DNA of 64,000 nt from Geodermatophilus saharensis (GCF_900188205.1 NZ_FZOH01000005.1:181896-245895); one strand, 5' to 3'; counted from the first letter of the stretch, positions 1 through 9,016 are shown. Notes: a model not told the origin generated them from the letters alone. Numbers and translations: made by a program.

Positions 1-1
1 C

Positions 2-472
2 GACGTGCACGAGGTGTACCTGCGCGAGGTGGCCGAGCAGCCGGTGCTGACCGCCGAGCGGCGGCTGACCGTGGACGAGCTCGAGGGCTTCATCAGCGGG
101 GCGGGGGAGGAGATCGACGCGCACCTGGCGCGGTCGGGCGCGGTGCCCGCCGGCCCGCTGCGCGTGGTCTACCACGGCATGGTCACCGAGGACGGCGACG
201 GCCCGGTGGAGGTGGTGCGGCCGTTCACCGGCCGGGTCGAGCCGGCCGGGGACCTGCGGATCCGGCTGCAGCCGGCCGGGCGGGAGGCGGTCACCTGCCT
301 GTCCCGCGGGGAGGCGGAGTTCCCCGGCATCCTGCGGGCCTACGACGCGGTGGGTGCCTGGGTGGACGCCCGGGGCCTGGAGCGCGCGGGCAGCCCGGCG
401 GAGGTCTACCTGTCCGCCCGCGACGTGGCCCCCGACGAGCCGCACGTGGAGGTGGCCTGGCCGGTGGCCTGA
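2..472 (+). CDS. GyrI-like effector-binding domain protein (5' end outside window)
   Basis: The reading frame is open from the first bases, so the true start probably lies upstream; an internal GTG at 5 is possible. The visible ~155 residues have the alternating strand/helix pattern of the GyrI-like/AraC effector-binding domain: an opening EVYLREVAEQPVLTAERR strand, a helix (VDELEGFI), a PLRVVYHG strand, and a closing EVYLSARDVAPDEPHVEVAWPV strand. In this superfamily the fold binds small hydrophobic ligands, often as the C-terminal half of a MerR or AraC regulator. Whether a DNA-binding half lies upstream cannot be seen. Family assignment is from pattern only. Confidence 0.6.
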   Translation, partial: DVHEVYLREVAEQPVLTAERRLTVDELEGFISGAGEEIDAHLARSGAVPAGPLRVVYHGMVTEDGDGPVEVVRPFTGRVEPAGDLRIRLQPAGREAVTCLSRGEAEFPGILRAYDAVGAWVDARGLERAGSPAEVYLSARDVAPDEPHVEVAWPVA

Positions 473-491
473 CCCGACCGGGTGCGCCTCC

Positions 492-827
492 TCAGGTGCG
501 CCGGCGCGAGGCCACGAACGCCATGGCCTCCTCGGCGAGGGCGAGGTCGGACTCCGGCGTGCCGTGGTCCAGGGCGACCCACTCCCGCATCGGGGTGCCG
601 TTGGCCGCCGCGAACGGCAGCCCGGTGCCGGCCGCGACCAGGCCCTCGACGCGGTGCCGCGGCAGCTTGAACACCAGCGCGCCGCCGACGACCATCGCGA
701 AGATCGACCCGTCGACGGTGAGCGCGGCCGAGCCGAAGCCGGTGCGCCCGCCCGCGCCCGGCGGGCCGACACCGGGGCGGGTGGCGAGGGCCTCCACCAG
801 GAGGTCGAAGCGCTGACCGGGGTCCAC
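492..827 (-). CDS. TfoX N-terminal-domain-like protein
   Basis: About 111 residues from the GTG at 827; an ATG at 881 would add 18 Pro/Ser-rich residues and leave only 16 bp to the divergent transporter gene. The core (FGSAALTVDGSIFAMVVGG, then LVFKLPRHRVEGLVAAG, then GTPMREWVAL) has the TfoX_N pattern: a glycine turn, a short strand, a K-L-P motif and a terminal M-x-E-W-V strand. Such stand-alone TfoX_N proteins are common in actinobacteria and have no proven competence role. No clear ribosome-binding site precedes either start, so the N-terminus is uncertain. Confidence 0.6.
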   Translation of the reverse strand: MDPGQRFDLLVEALATRPGVGPPGAGGRTGFGSAALTVDGSIFAMVVGGALVFKLPRHRVEGLVAAGTGLPFAAANGTPMREWVALDHGTPESDLALAEEAMAFVASRRRT

Positions 828-897
828 GGCACCGAGTCCAGCGCCGCTCGGCGGGGATGGCAACGGGAAGGTCCGCCGCATCGGTGAGGATGTCGCG

Positions 898-1788
898 GTG
901 AGTCGTCGCGGGTGGGTGCTGTTCCTGGCGATGTCGGTCATCTGGGGCGTGCCGTACCTGCTGATCAAGGTCGCCGTCGACGAGGTGTCGCCGGTCGTCC
1001 TCGTCTTCGCGCGGTGCGCCCTCGGGGCGGCGCTGCTGCTGCCCTGGGTGCTGGCGCGCGGCCGGGTCCGCGCGGCGCTGCGGCACTGGCGTGCGCTGCT
1101 GCTGTTCACCGTGCTGGAGATGACCGCGCCCTGGCTGCTGCTGTCCTACGCCGAGGTGACGCTGTCGAGCTCGCTGACCGGGCTGCTGGTGGCGTCGGTG
1201 CCGTTCGTCGCCGCGCTGGCCGCGCGGCTGCTCGGCGACGAGGAGCGGCTGACCCCGGTCCGGCTGGCGGGCATGGGGCTCGGCGTCCTCGGCATCGCCG
1301 CGCTGCTCGGGTTCGACGTCGAGGGCATCGCGCTGCTGCCGGTGCTGGCCGTCGTCCTCGTCGTCATCGGGTACGGCACGGCGCCGCTGGTGGCCAGCCG
1401 CGCGCTCGGCGACCTCTCCGGGGTGACGGTCAGCGCGGTCGCGCTGGTGGTCACCGCGGTGGTCTACGCGCCGTTCGCGCTGCCCCGGCTCGGTGAGCTG
1501 ACGACGGCGTCGCCGCGGGCGCTCGGGTCGATGGCGGCGCTGGGCGTCGTCTGCACGGCGCTGGCGCTGGTGCTGTTCTTCGCGCTGATCCGCGAGGCCG
1601 GCCCGCAGCGCGCGCTGGTGATCACGTTCGTCAACCCGGCGGTCGCCGTCGTCGCCGGGGTCCTGCTGCTCGACGAGCCGTTCACCCTGGGTCTGGCGGT
1701 GGGGCTTCCGCTGGTCCTCGTGGGCTGCGTGCTCGCCACCCGGCGCAACGCCCCGGCGCCGGTCCCGGTGGAGTCCCCGGTGCCCTGA
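898..1788 (+). CDS. EamA/DMT-family transporter
   Basis: 296-residue integral membrane protein with about ten hydrophobic helices in two EamA repeats, the usual size for this family. The N-terminus (RGWVLFLAMSVIWGVPYLLI) has the typical EamA first-helix motif with the conserved W-G. The second repeat begins near residue 150. The C-terminal helix pair (LLLDEPFTLGLAVGLPLVLV) carries the conserved L-x-E-P-F-T turn of repeat two. Family members export amino acids or other metabolites; the substrate is not inferable. It is divergent from the TfoX-like gene. No Shine-Dalgarno is obvious before the GTG start. Confidence 0.9.
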   Translation: MSRRGWVLFLAMSVIWGVPYLLIKVAVDEVSPVVLVFARCALGAALLLPWVLARGRVRAALRHWRALLLFTVLEMTAPWLLLSYAEVTLSSSLTGLLVASVPFVAALAARLLGDEERLTPVRLAGMGLGVLGIAALLGFDVEGIALLPVLAVVLVVIGYGTAPLVASRALGDLSGVTVSAVALVVTAVVYAPFALPRLGELTTASPRALGSMAALGVVCTALALVLFFALIREAGPQRALVITFVNPAVAVVAGVLLLDEPFTLGLAVGLPLVLVGCVLATRRNAPAPVPVESPVP

Positions 1789-1882
1789 GCGCATCCGTCA
1801 AGGCACGCGCGGAACCTGTGGACAAGCCTGTCACCTGAGGGGGTGGGCCGCAGAGAGGCTTTCGTCGCGGTGGTCTTCGTAC

Positions 1883-3040
1883 ATGTTCGACTGGGTGGCA
1901 GGCCGGTGACGACGTCCTCGACGACGTCGCCGCGCTGCTGGCCGAGCGCAACCGGACCGACGCCGCCCTGGCCCGCCGGGTGCGGGCGGCGGAGCTGTCG
2001 CAGGCGCCGGAGCGGGACGGGATGAAGAGCATGGCCTCGTGGCTGCGCGGGCACTGCCGGCTGTCGGCTGCGGTGGCGTCCCGGCTCGTCGGCAACGGGC
2101 GGGCGCTGGAGCACCTGCCCGCCCTGGCCGAGGCCCACGACGCCGGGTGGGTGAGCGCCGAGCAGGTCGCCGAGGCCGCCGGGCTGGTCACCCCGCAGCG
2201 GCGGTCGCCGCCGCCGGGGTCGACCTCGGCGAGGTCGACGGGGTGCTCACCGGGGTGGCCGTCGAGCAGGAGCACGCCGCGCAGGTGGCGGTGGTCCGGC
2301 GCTACGCGCAGGCCCTGGATCCCGACGGTCCCGAACCGGATCCGACCGAGGGTCGGTCGTTGACCCTGTCGAGGCACGGTGACGGGTCGCTGAGCTTCCG
2401 CGGGCACCGGGACGCGGTGGGTGGGGAGAAGCTGCAGGCGGCGCTGGAGCCGTTCGTGCAGCACGACCGCCCCGCCGGCGACGAGCGCACGAGAGCGCAG
2501 CGGCAGGGCGATGCCCTGGTGCAGCTGGCCGACAACGCCCTGGCCGCTGGGTCGCTGCCGACGCTGCGGACGGTGAAGCCGCACGTGGCGGTGCGGGTGG
2601 GCCTCGACGACCTGGCCGACCCGTCTCCCGGCGCGGGCGCGGCCAGCATGGGCTTCGGAGCGGTGATCTCCGCCGCCCGCGCGCGGTGGCTGGCCTGCGA
2701 CGGGGCCATCTCCCGGGTGGTGTCCGGCCCCGACGGGGTTCCGCTCGACCTCGGCAGAAGCCGGCGGCTGGTCAGCCGGCAGCTGCGCCGCGCGGTCGAG
2801 CTCCGCGACGGCGGCTGCGTGTTCACCGGCTGCTCGGCGCCGACTCACCGGGCGGGCGTGCACCACCTGGTGCACTGGTGGAAGGACCCCCGCGTCCCTC
2901 GCCAGCTCGCGGCGGGCCCCTACGCGAGGGCCGACCACCACGGCTTCCGGGTCGCACGACAACCCGCCGGCCGGTGGCACACGTACAGACCCGACGGCAC
3001 CCGGATCGCCACCCCCACACCGCTGGTCCCAGCGGCATGA
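1883..3040 (+). pseudogene. DUF222/13E12-family HNH endonuclease, broken
   Basis: The gene appears to start MFDWVAG at 1883, then shifts frame near 1907 into DDVLDDVAALLAERN, shifts again near 2200 from LVTPQR into AAAGVDLGEVDGVLTG, and ends TYRPDGTRIATPTPLVPAA. The whole has the DUF222 layout: N-terminal helical region, VVRRYAQALDPDGPEPDP, RSLTLSRHGDGS, then an HNH module starting CVFTGC...HHLVHWW. The central part of the HNH motif (normally GGPTSLAN...C..HH) is missing and replaced by a copy of the hairpin repeat at 2881-2934. With two frameshifts and a destroyed catalytic motif the gene is almost certainly non-functional. Intact relatives are multicopy HNH proteins, often linked to mobile inteins/introns. 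Confidence 0.85.
2881..2934 (+). repeat. Hairpin repeat family 1, copy A (inside HNH motif)
   Basis: Matches the family pattern: GAAGGACC at the left, a stem half (CCCCGCGT), the conserved loop core CTCGCGGCGGGCCCCT, the complementary stem half ACGCGAGGG, then GGCCGA. It lies exactly where the HNH zinc/active-site loop of the DUF222 gene should be, and is read as KDPRVPRQLAAGPYARAD between HHLVHWW and HHGFRV, so it keeps the frame locally. Stem sequence differs from other copies but remains self-complementary. Confidence 0.75.
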
Positions 3041-3056
3041 CGTCGTCGGGCGGCGC

Positions 3057-3062
3057 TAGCGT
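3057..3062 (+). promoter_or_regulatory. -10 box TAGCGT for tag, leaderless arrangement
   Basis: TAGCGT ends 7 bp before the GTG at 3070 and no ribosome-binding site separates them. In actinobacteria a TANNNT box 6-8 bp before the start codon typically gives a leaderless mRNA. No convincing -35 is visible. Confidence 0.45.
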
Positions 3063-3069
3063 CGGCAGG

Positions 3070-3618
3070 GTGGACAGGGTGCGCTGCGGGTGGGGGGACA
3101 GCTCGCCGGAGTACCAGCGCTACCACGACGAGGAGTGGGGCTTCCCGCTCCGCGGCGACGACGCGCTGTTCGAGCGGCTCACCCTCGAGGCGTTCCAGTC
3201 CGGCCTGTCCTGGATCACCATCCTGCGCAAGCGCCCCGCCTTCCGGGCGGCGTTCGCCGGCTTCTCCATCGACGCGGTCGCCGAGTTCACCCCCGACGAC
3301 GAGGCGCGGCTGATGGCCGACGCCGGCATCGTGCGCAACCGCGCCAAGATCGCCGCCGCGGTCCGCAACGCCCGCGCGGCTCAGCAGGTCCCGGAGGGGC
3401 TGTCGGACCTGCTGTGGTCCTTCGCGCCCACCGCGCCGAGGCCCCGCCCGGCGACACTGGCCGACGTCCCGGCCACCAGCCCGGAATCCACGGCGATGGC
3501 CAAGGAGCTCAAGCGGCGCGGTTTCGTGTTCGTCGGCCCGACGACCGCCTACGCGCTCATGCAGGCCACCGGCATGGTCGACGACCACGTGGCGACCTGC
3601 TTCCGGGCGACCCCCTGA
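3070..3618 (+). CDS. tag: DNA-3-methyladenine glycosylase I
   Basis: 182 residues from the GTG at 3070. Base-excision-repair glycosylase that removes N3-methyladenine from alkylated DNA. Family hallmarks are present: the N-terminal RCGWG with its Cys, then YHDEEWG with its His, the LTLEAFQSGLSWITIL block holding the catalytic Glu and stacking Trp, GIVRNRAKI, and the C-terminal H-x3-C of DDHVATCF. The two Cys and two His correspond to the structural zinc site known for E. coli TAG. The next gene is the small DUF3117 gene, the same order as Rv1210-Rv1211 in M. tuberculosis. Earlier in-frame starts would run back into the DUF222 pseudogene and are unlikely. Confidence 0.95.
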   Translation: MDRVRCGWGDSSPEYQRYHDEEWGFPLRGDDALFERLTLEAFQSGLSWITILRKRPAFRAAFAGFSIDAVAEFTPDDEARLMADAGIVRNRAKIAAAVRNARAAQQVPEGLSDLLWSFAPTAPRPRPATLADVPATSPESTAMAKELKRRGFVFVGPTTAYALMQATGMVDDHVATCFRATP

Positions 3619-3735
3619 AGGGGCTCCTGTTGGTCCCGCGGCGGGGATACGGGATCATGTCCCGAGAGCTCAGCACCGAGGAACAGCCACACCGCTGCCG
3701 CAGAGGGCGGCGGGTGGCCGGCGAAGGAGGCACGC

Positions 3736-3903
3736 ATGGCGGCCATGAAGCCGCGCACGGGTGAAGGTCCCCTGGAGGTCACCAAGGAGGGGCGCGGCCT
3801 GGTCATGCGGGTGCCGCTCGAGGGTGGTGGCCGCCTGGTCGTCGAGCTGTCGCCGGACGAGGCCGCAGCGCTCTCCGAGGCCCTGAAGGGCGCGACCAGC
3901 TGA
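3736..3903 (+). CDS. DUF3117 family small protein
   Basis: 55 residues beginning MAAMKPRTGEGPLEVTKEGR and ending ALSEALKGATS. A strong AAGGAGG lies 5 bp before the ATG. This tiny family is near-universal in actinobacteria and almost invariant in sequence (MAAMKPRTGDGPLEVTKEGRG pattern), with unknown function. Its place between tag and the glg genes is conserved in mycobacteria (Rv1211). The short length and perfect N-terminal family match make it secure as a gene although its role is unknown. Confidence 0.92.
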   Translation: MAAMKPRTGEGPLEVTKEGRGLVMRVPLEGGGRLVVELSPDEAAALSEALKGATS

Positions 3904-3992
3904 ACGCCTCCGCGAGCCTGCCCTCGGGCAGCCCCGCGCAGGACGACGCGGCCCCGGCCGCCGGCAGCACGCCGGCGACCGGGGCCGCACCC

Positions 3993-5519
3993 TTGCCGCG
4001 GGTCGACCTGCTGACCTCCCTGCCCCGGCTCGGCGAGGACGACGTCCTTGCCGTCCCGGTCGGCACCGACGCCACGCTGCCGCCCTGGCTGACCTCGCCG
4101 GCGTTCGGCACCCTCCCGGCGGTCCCGGGCCGGCTGCTGGCCGGTGCGCTGGCCGACACCGGCAACACCGGGCGTCCCGGCACCGTCACGAACCTGCCGG
4201 TCGCCGGCCGCCGTCCGCGCAGCGTCGTCGCCGTCGGGATCGGCGACGGCACCCTCCCGCACCTGCGCAGCTACGTCGCCACCGCCGTCCGCCGCGCGCA
4301 GACCCTCGCCGAGCACGGCGCCACCCGGCTGGTGCTGCCCCTCGACACCGCCCTGGCCCCGGCCGGCGCCGACGAGGTGCGGGCCGCCGTCGAGGCCGCG
4401 CTGCTCGGCGGCTACCGCTTCCGCGAGACGTCCAAGCCGCACCCGCCGCGGCTGGCCACCGTCGCCGTCGTCGCCACCGACGCGGCCGACCCCGCCGTGG
4501 CCGCCGCCGCCCGCGCCGGCGAGGTCACCGGCCACGCCGTCGCGTGGGCCCGCGACCTCGTCAACACGCCCAGCAACACCAAGGACCCAGCCTGGCTGGC
4601 CGGGCAGGCCGTCGAGCGCCTCGCCGGCCTGCCGCACGTCACCGTCACCGTGCTCGGCCCCGAGGAGCTCGCCGCCGGCGGCTTCGGCGGCGTCCTGGCC
4701 GTGGGCGGCGGCTCGGCGTCCCCGCCGCGGCTGGTCATCGCCTCCTACGCGCCGCCCGGCGCCGGCGCGTCGCACCCCGTGCTGGTCGGCAAGGGCATCA
4801 CCTTCGACACCGGCGGCATCTCGATCAAGCCCAACGCCGGCATGCGCGAGATGAAGACCGACATGGCCGGGGGCGCCGCCGTCCTCGCCGCGCTCGACGC
4901 CGCCGCCCGCCTCGAGCTGCCGGTCGCGGTGACCGCCGTCGTCCCCGCCGCCGAGAACGCCGTCTCGGGGTCGTCCTACCGCCCGGCCGACGTCGTGCGG
5001 CACGTCGGCGGGCGCACCACCGAGGTGCAGAACACCGACGCCGAGGGGCGCATGGTGCTCGCCGACGGCCTCGCCCACGCGCGGCTGTCGCTGGGCGCCA
5101 CCGTGCTCGTCGACGTCGCCACGCTCACCGGCGCCATGAAGGTCGCGCTCGGCACCCGCACCGCCGGCCTCTACGCCACCACCGACGGGCTGGCCGGCGC
5201 GCTGGGCACCGCCGCGCTGCACGCCGGCGAGCAGGTGTGGCGGATGCCGCTGGCCGAGGAGTACGCCGAGCTGCTGCACAGCGACGTCGCCGACGCGAAC
5301 AACGCCCCCGGCAACCCCGGCGGCACCACGGCCGCGATCTTCCTGCGGCCCTTCGCCGGGGACCTGCCCTGGGCCCACCTCGACGTCGCCGGTCCGGCCC
5401 GGGCCGCGTCCGACGACGCCGAGGTGGTCAAGGGCGGCACCGGGTTCGGCGCGCGGACGCTGCTGCGCTGGCTCGAGGCCGGAGCGCCGGTCGACCCCGC
5501 GCCGGCCACCACCCACTGA
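3993..5519 (+). CDS. pepA: Cytosol (leucyl) aminopeptidase, M17 family
   Basis: About 508 residues, normal for PepA. The C-terminal catalytic half has the M17 signature NTDAEGRMVLADGLAHA plus the metal/substrate motif GKGITFDTGGISIKPNAGM with its Lys and Asp and the DMAGGAAV helix; ENAVSGSSYRPADV is also typical. The N-terminal ~170 residues form the family's macro-like domain. It cleaves N-terminal residues from peptides using two metal ions, in the cytoplasm as a hexamer. The start is uncertain: TTG at 3993 is the first usable codon, but the frame runs open further upstream through a Pro/Ala-rich stretch. It is followed after 9 bp by the next gene, which may be cotranscribed. Confidence 0.93.
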   Translation: MPRVDLLTSLPRLGEDDVLAVPVGTDATLPPWLTSPAFGTLPAVPGRLLAGALADTGNTGRPGTVTNLPVAGRRPRSVVAVGIGDGTLPHLRSYVATAVRRAQTLAEHGATRLVLPLDTALAPAGADEVRAAVEAALLGGYRFRETSKPHPPRLATVAVVATDAADPAVAAAARAGEVTGHAVAWARDLVNTPSNTKDPAWLAGQAVERLAGLPHVTVTVLGPEELAAGGFGGVLAVGGGSASPPRLVIASYAPPGAGASHPVLVGKGITFDTGGISIKPNAGMREMKTDMAGGAAVLAALDAAARLELPVAVTAVVPAAENAVSGSSYRPADVVRHVGGRTTEVQNTDAEGRMVLADGLAHARLSLGATVLVDVATLTGAMKVALGTRTAGLYATTDGLAGALGTAALHAGEQVWRMPLAEEYAELLHSDVADANNAPGNPGGTTAAIFLRPFAGDLPWAHLDVAGPARAASDDAEVVKGGTGFGARTLLRWLEAGAPVDPAPATTH

Positions 5520-5528
5520 GGGAGCCCC

Positions 5529-6986
5529 ATGAGCACCGACGACAGCGGTGTCGTCTTCCCGGCCGGCCCCGACGGGCGGCGCAGCACCGCGGCGGTCGGG
5601 CGGGCGGTGGTGGCCGACGCGCTGCGCCCGGTCGACCCGGTCGGCGCCCGCGCGGCCGAGCGGGAGACCAACTGGCGAGCCGGCTACCTCACCCACTTCC
5701 GCCGACTGGTCGAGGCCGGGCTCGCCTCGCCGGAGGCGGCCCGCACCATCGCCGGTGCCGGGCTCGACGCCGTCCACGGCCGGCTGCGGGTCGCCGGGGA
5801 GGAGGGTGAGCAGCCGCTGGACCGGCTGCTCACCGCACCGGCCGGCCGGGCCCTGCACACCACCGAGGTCACCGGCCAGGGCGAGCCCGAGCGCGCGTTC
5901 ACGCTGCCCTTCCACGGCCGCCGGCTCGGCGGCGAGGACCTGTCCCGGCGGCTGGACACCTGGGTGGAGTGCGGGGTCCTGGAGCCGACGGCGGCCGCGG
6001 CGGTGCGCGAGGTCGCCGCGCACCCCGAGTGGCTGGCGCTGCCCGGCCGCACCGTGGCCGTCCTCGGCGCGGGCGCGGAGATGGGGCCGCTCACCGCGCT
6101 GCTGCGCTGGGGCGCCACCGTCGCCGCGGTCGACCTGCCCCGGCCCGACCTGTGGCGCCGGGTCCTCGACACCGCCCGCCGCGGCGCCGGGACGCTGCTG
6201 GTGCCCACCGCCGGCGGCGACCTGCCCGACGGCGCCGGCGCCGACCTGGTGCGCGAGGTGCCGGCCGTCGCCGACTGGCTCGCCGGGCTGCCCGGCGAGC
6301 CGGTGCTCGGCAACTACGTCTACGCCGACGGCGCCACCAACGTCCGCGTGTCGGCCGCCGTCGACGCGCTGACCCTGCGGGTGCAGGCCGCCCGGCCCGA
6401 GGCCGCGCTGGCCTTCCTCGCCACGCCCACCGACGTCTTCGCCGTCCCCGCCGACGCCGTCGCGCAGTCGGTGCACGCCTACGAGGGGCGCTCGCGGGTC
6501 GGCAAGCTGCTGGGCCGGCCGCTGCGGACGCTGTCGGCCGGCCGGCTGCTGCAGCGCGGCTACGTGCCCGGCGCCGACCCCGGCCTGCACGACGCGCTGG
6601 TGCCGCAGCAGGGCCCCAACTACGCGCTGGCCAAGCGCCTGCAGCGGTGGCGGGCCACGGTCGCGCGGGCGGCCGGCACGACCGTGTCGCTGAACGTCGC
6701 GCCGCCCACCCGCACCCGCTCGGTGCTCAAGAACCGCGCGCTGGCCGCCGCCTACGCCGGCGCGCACCGCTTCGGCGTCGAGGTGTTCGAGCCGGCGACG
6801 TCCAACGTGCTCATGGCCGCGCTGCTGGTCCACGACCTGCACACCGGCGGCGGCCCGCGGCACGACCACCCGTGGCAGGACGAGGCCCACGCCGCCGTCC
6901 ACGGCGGGCTGTGGCGCGCGGCCTACGCGCCGCGCAGCGCGCTCGGTCTGGCCGCGGTGCTCGGCGTGGGCGCCGCCCGCGGCTGA
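5529..6986 (+). CDS. Conserved protein with Rossmann-like motif, function unknown
   Basis: 485 residues from the ATG at 5529, preceded by GGGAG. The middle carries a nucleotide-binding-like turn, GRTVAVLGAGAEMGPLTALL, followed by an acidic strand end (AVDLPRPDLW), which is the shape of a dinucleotide- or SAM-binding Rossmann unit. Near the C-terminus are KNRALAAAYAGAHRFGVEVFEPATSN and two hydrophobic helices. I do not recognise a named family and do not assign an activity. It directly follows pepA, so it may be in its operon. Confidence 0.8.
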   Translation: MSTDDSGVVFPAGPDGRRSTAAVGRAVVADALRPVDPVGARAAERETNWRAGYLTHFRRLVEAGLASPEAARTIAGAGLDAVHGRLRVAGEEGEQPLDRLLTAPAGRALHTTEVTGQGEPERAFTLPFHGRRLGGEDLSRRLDTWVECGVLEPTAAAAVREVAAHPEWLALPGRTVAVLGAGAEMGPLTALLRWGATVAAVDLPRPDLWRRVLDTARRGAGTLLVPTAGGDLPDGAGADLVREVPAVADWLAGLPGEPVLGNYVYADGATNVRVSAAVDALTLRVQAARPEAALAFLATPTDVFAVPADAVAQSVHAYEGRSRVGKLLGRPLRTLSAGRLLQRGYVPGADPGLHDALVPQQGPNYALAKRLQRWRATVARAAGTTVSLNVAPPTRTRSVLKNRALAAAYAGAHRFGVEVFEPATSNVLMAALLVHDLHTGGGPRHDHPWQDEAHAAVHGGLWRAAYAPRSALGLAAVLGVGAARG

Positions 6987-6996
6987 CCCGGGCGGC

Positions 6997-7364
6997 TCAC
7001 TCGCCGACGACGCCGTCGACCGCCTCGCGCAGCAGGTCGGTGTGCCCGTTGTGCCGGGCGGTCCCCTCCAGCAGGTGCAGCAGCATCCACCGCAGGCTGG
7101 ACGCGGTGCCGGTCCTCCGCGGCACGGCCGACAGCGCGCCGAGGTCCCCGCGACCGCGACCACCGCGTCGGTGCGCCGGCGGCCCCCTGCAGGAGCCCGC
7201 CGCGTGCCTGCGAGGGCGGGGGAGGGGGTCCGTCGTCAGCCGGGCGTGGCGTCCCAGTCGACGCCGGACCACGGCTCGGGGACCGGCTGCCCGGCGAAGC
7301 GCTCGACGGCCCAGGTCTTCTGCAGCAGCGTCTCGGACGCGTTCTCGGGCGGGTCGGTGTGCAC
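6997..7364 (-). pseudogene. DinB/DUF664-family protein, broken by a hairpin repeat
   Basis: On the minus strand the 3' part encodes SSLRWMLLHLLEGTARHNGH then TDLLREAVDGVVGE, the signature end of DUF664/DinB mycothiol-transferase-like proteins. The 5' part (7364 to 7238) encodes WAVERFAGQPVPEPWSGVDWDATPG, matching the N-terminal half, then stops. Between them lies hairpin repeat copy B (7181-7237). A frameshift also separates TDAVVAVAG from DLGALSAV. The first ~60 residues of a normal DUF664 protein are missing. This is a decayed gene, not a product. Confidence 0.75.
7181..7237 (-). repeat. Hairpin repeat family 1, copy B (inside DinB gene)
   Basis: Read on the minus strand: GACGACGGACC, stem half CCCCCT, the conserved core with CTCGCAGG and CGCGGCGGG, then CTCCTG, stem half AGGGGG and GGCCG. 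It matches the + strand copies at 28.6 and 31.0 kb closely and separates the two halves of the DinB/DUF664 gene. Confidence 0.75.
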
Positions 7365-7383
7365 CGGGGGCCCTCCCACGCGC

Positions 7384-8886
7384 TCAGGCCGGTCCGACCA
7401 GCCCCGCGACGATCTCGGCCGACAGGGTCACCAGCGGCAGCCCGCCGCCGGGGTGGGAGGAGCCGCCGACCAGGTACAGGCCGCGCACCGGCGCGGCGTT
7501 GCCCGGCCGCAGGAACGCCGCGCGGGCGCCGTTGCTCGACGTGCCGTAGATCGAGCCGCCGACGGCGCCGGTCTCACGGGCGAGGTCGGCCGGTGTGCGG
7601 GCCACGCACCAGCGCACCCGGTCGCGCACGTCGAGTCCGCGGGCGGCCATGACCTCCAGCACCCGGCCGGCGTACCGGTCGGCCAGGCCGGGGGCGTCCC
7701 AGTCGACGCCGGCGTCGGGGTCGTGCCGCGGTGCGTTGACCAGCACGAACCACGACTCGCTGTCGTCGTCGGGCCGGGTGGCGGGGTCGTCGGGTGCGCT
7801 GACGTAGACCGTCGGGTCGGGCACCGGGCACGGGACGCCCCGGTGCCGGCCGGTGCCGAAGACGGCGTCGAACTCGGCGTCGTAGTCGGCGGGGAAGGCG
7901 ACGGTGTGGTGCGCGAGGCCGGGCGTGCGGCCGCGCAGCGCCAGCAGCAGCACGAACCCCGACAGCGAGGGCGTGGCCCGCGTCAGCCCGCGCCGCACCG
8001 CCCGGGTGCGGCGGCTCGGCGGCAGCAGCCCGGCGTAGAGCGCGGTGGCGTCGGCGCCGGAGACGACGACGTCGGCGGTGACCTCCCCGCCGTCGGCCAG
8101 CTCCACGCCCGAGACCCGGCCGCCGTCGCTGAGCACCCGCCGCACCGGGGTGCCGGTGTGCACCTGCGCCCCGCGCTCGCGGGCCCGGTCGGCCACCGCG
8201 GTGGCCAGCCGGTGCAGCCCGCCGCGGACGTACCAGGAGCCGTAGGCCTGCTCCACCCACGGCACGGTGGCCAGCACCGCCGGGGCGCGGCGGGGGTCGG
8301 AGCCGGAGTAGGTGGCGTAGCGGTCGAGCAGCACCCGCAGCCGCGGGTCGCGCAGGTGGCGGGCGCCCAGGCCGCGCAGCGTCTGCCACGGCGCCACGGT
8401 GCCGACGTCGGAGGGGTCGCGGGCCAGCCGGGCGAGGGTCGCCGCGCCGCGCAGCGGGGAGCGCAGGAAGGGCTGTTCGGTGATCGCCCACATCGCCTCG
8501 GCGCGGTCGAGCAGCGCCCGCCACTGCGCGCCGGCGTCGCCGCCCAGCGCGTCGTCGAGCGCGGCGGGGACGTCGTCGAGGTGCCCGGGGACGGCCAGCC
8601 GGGTGCCGTCGGCGAACCGGTAGTCGACCGCGGGGTCGAGCCGGACCAGGTCGACGGCGTCCTCCAGCGGCCCGCCGGTGGCGTCGAACAGGTCGCGCAG
8701 CACCTGCGGCAGCGTGACCAGGCTCGGGCCGGTGTCGAAGGCGTGCCCGTCGCGCTCGTACCAGCCGAGCTTGCCGCCGACGTCGTCGGACTGCTCCAGC
8801 ACCGTCACCCGGTGCCCGGAGGCGGCCAGCCGCGCGGCCGCCGCGAGACCGCCCAGGCCCGCGCCGACGACCACCACCCGAGCCAC
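7384..8886 (-). CDS. Phytoene desaturase/CrtI-type carotenoid oxidoreductase
   Basis: 500 residues from the GTG at 8886. The N-terminus [20 protein letters not shown] is the FAD dinucleotide-binding motif (GxGxxGxxxAxxL), followed by [20 protein letters not shown] and [11 protein letters not shown], both typical of CrtI-like desaturases. The C-terminus [29 protein letters not shown] is the CrtI family's second FAD motif. These enzymes introduce double bonds or oxidise carotenoid intermediates at the membrane. Carotenoid pigments are common in Geodermatophilaceae. No crtB or crtE is adjacent, so whether it desaturates phytoene or acts later cannot be told. A GTG at 8949 would add 21 unlikely residues. 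Confidence 0.88.
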   Translation of the reverse strand: MARVVVVGAGLGGLAAAARLAASGHRVTVLEQSDDVGGKLGWYERDGHAFDTGPSLVTLPQVLRDLFDATGGPLEDAVDLVRLDPAVDYRFADGTRLAVPGHLDDVPAALDDALGGDAGAQWRALLDRAEAMWAITEQPFLRSPLRGAATLARLARDPSDVGTVAPWQTLRGLGARHLRDPRLRVLLDRYATYSGSDPRRAPAVLATVPWVEQAYGSWYVRGGLHRLATAVADRARERGAQVHTGTPVRRVLSDGGRVSGVELADGGEVTADVVVSGADATALYAGLLPPSRRTRAVRRGLTRATPSLSGFVLLLALRGRTPGLAHHTVAFPADYDAEFDAVFGTGRHRGVPCPVPDPTVYVSAPDDPATRPDDDSESWFVLVNAPRHDPDAGVDWDAPGLADRYAGRVLEVMAARGLDVRDRVRWCVARTPADLARETGAVGGSIYGTSSNGARAAFLRPGNAAPVRGLYLVGGSSHPGGGLPLVTLSAEIVAGLVGPA

Positions 8887-9016
8887 CCGGTCACCGTAGT
8901 GCGCGCCGGCGCGACCCGAACGGGTGATCACCAGCGGTGGTGGGACCACCGGGCGCGGAACAGGATCGGTCCTGGATGCGGAGCAGACGCGGTCTCGCGG
9001 GCGGAGGAGGCGGCCC

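Noticed and set aside
1818..1826. TGTGGACAA, a DnaA-box-like 9-mer (reverse TTGTCCACA), with another TTGTCCACA near 51751
   Set aside because: Single isolated boxes without clusters, dnaA or dnaN nearby; such 9-mers occur by chance and near DUF222 genes. Not an origin.
3549..7163. Very long minus-strand open frame of about 1200 codons opposite pepA and the 485-aa gene
   Set aside because: It is the antisense of real genes in GC-rich DNA, with His/Arg/Gly-rich, low-complexity translation and no motif.
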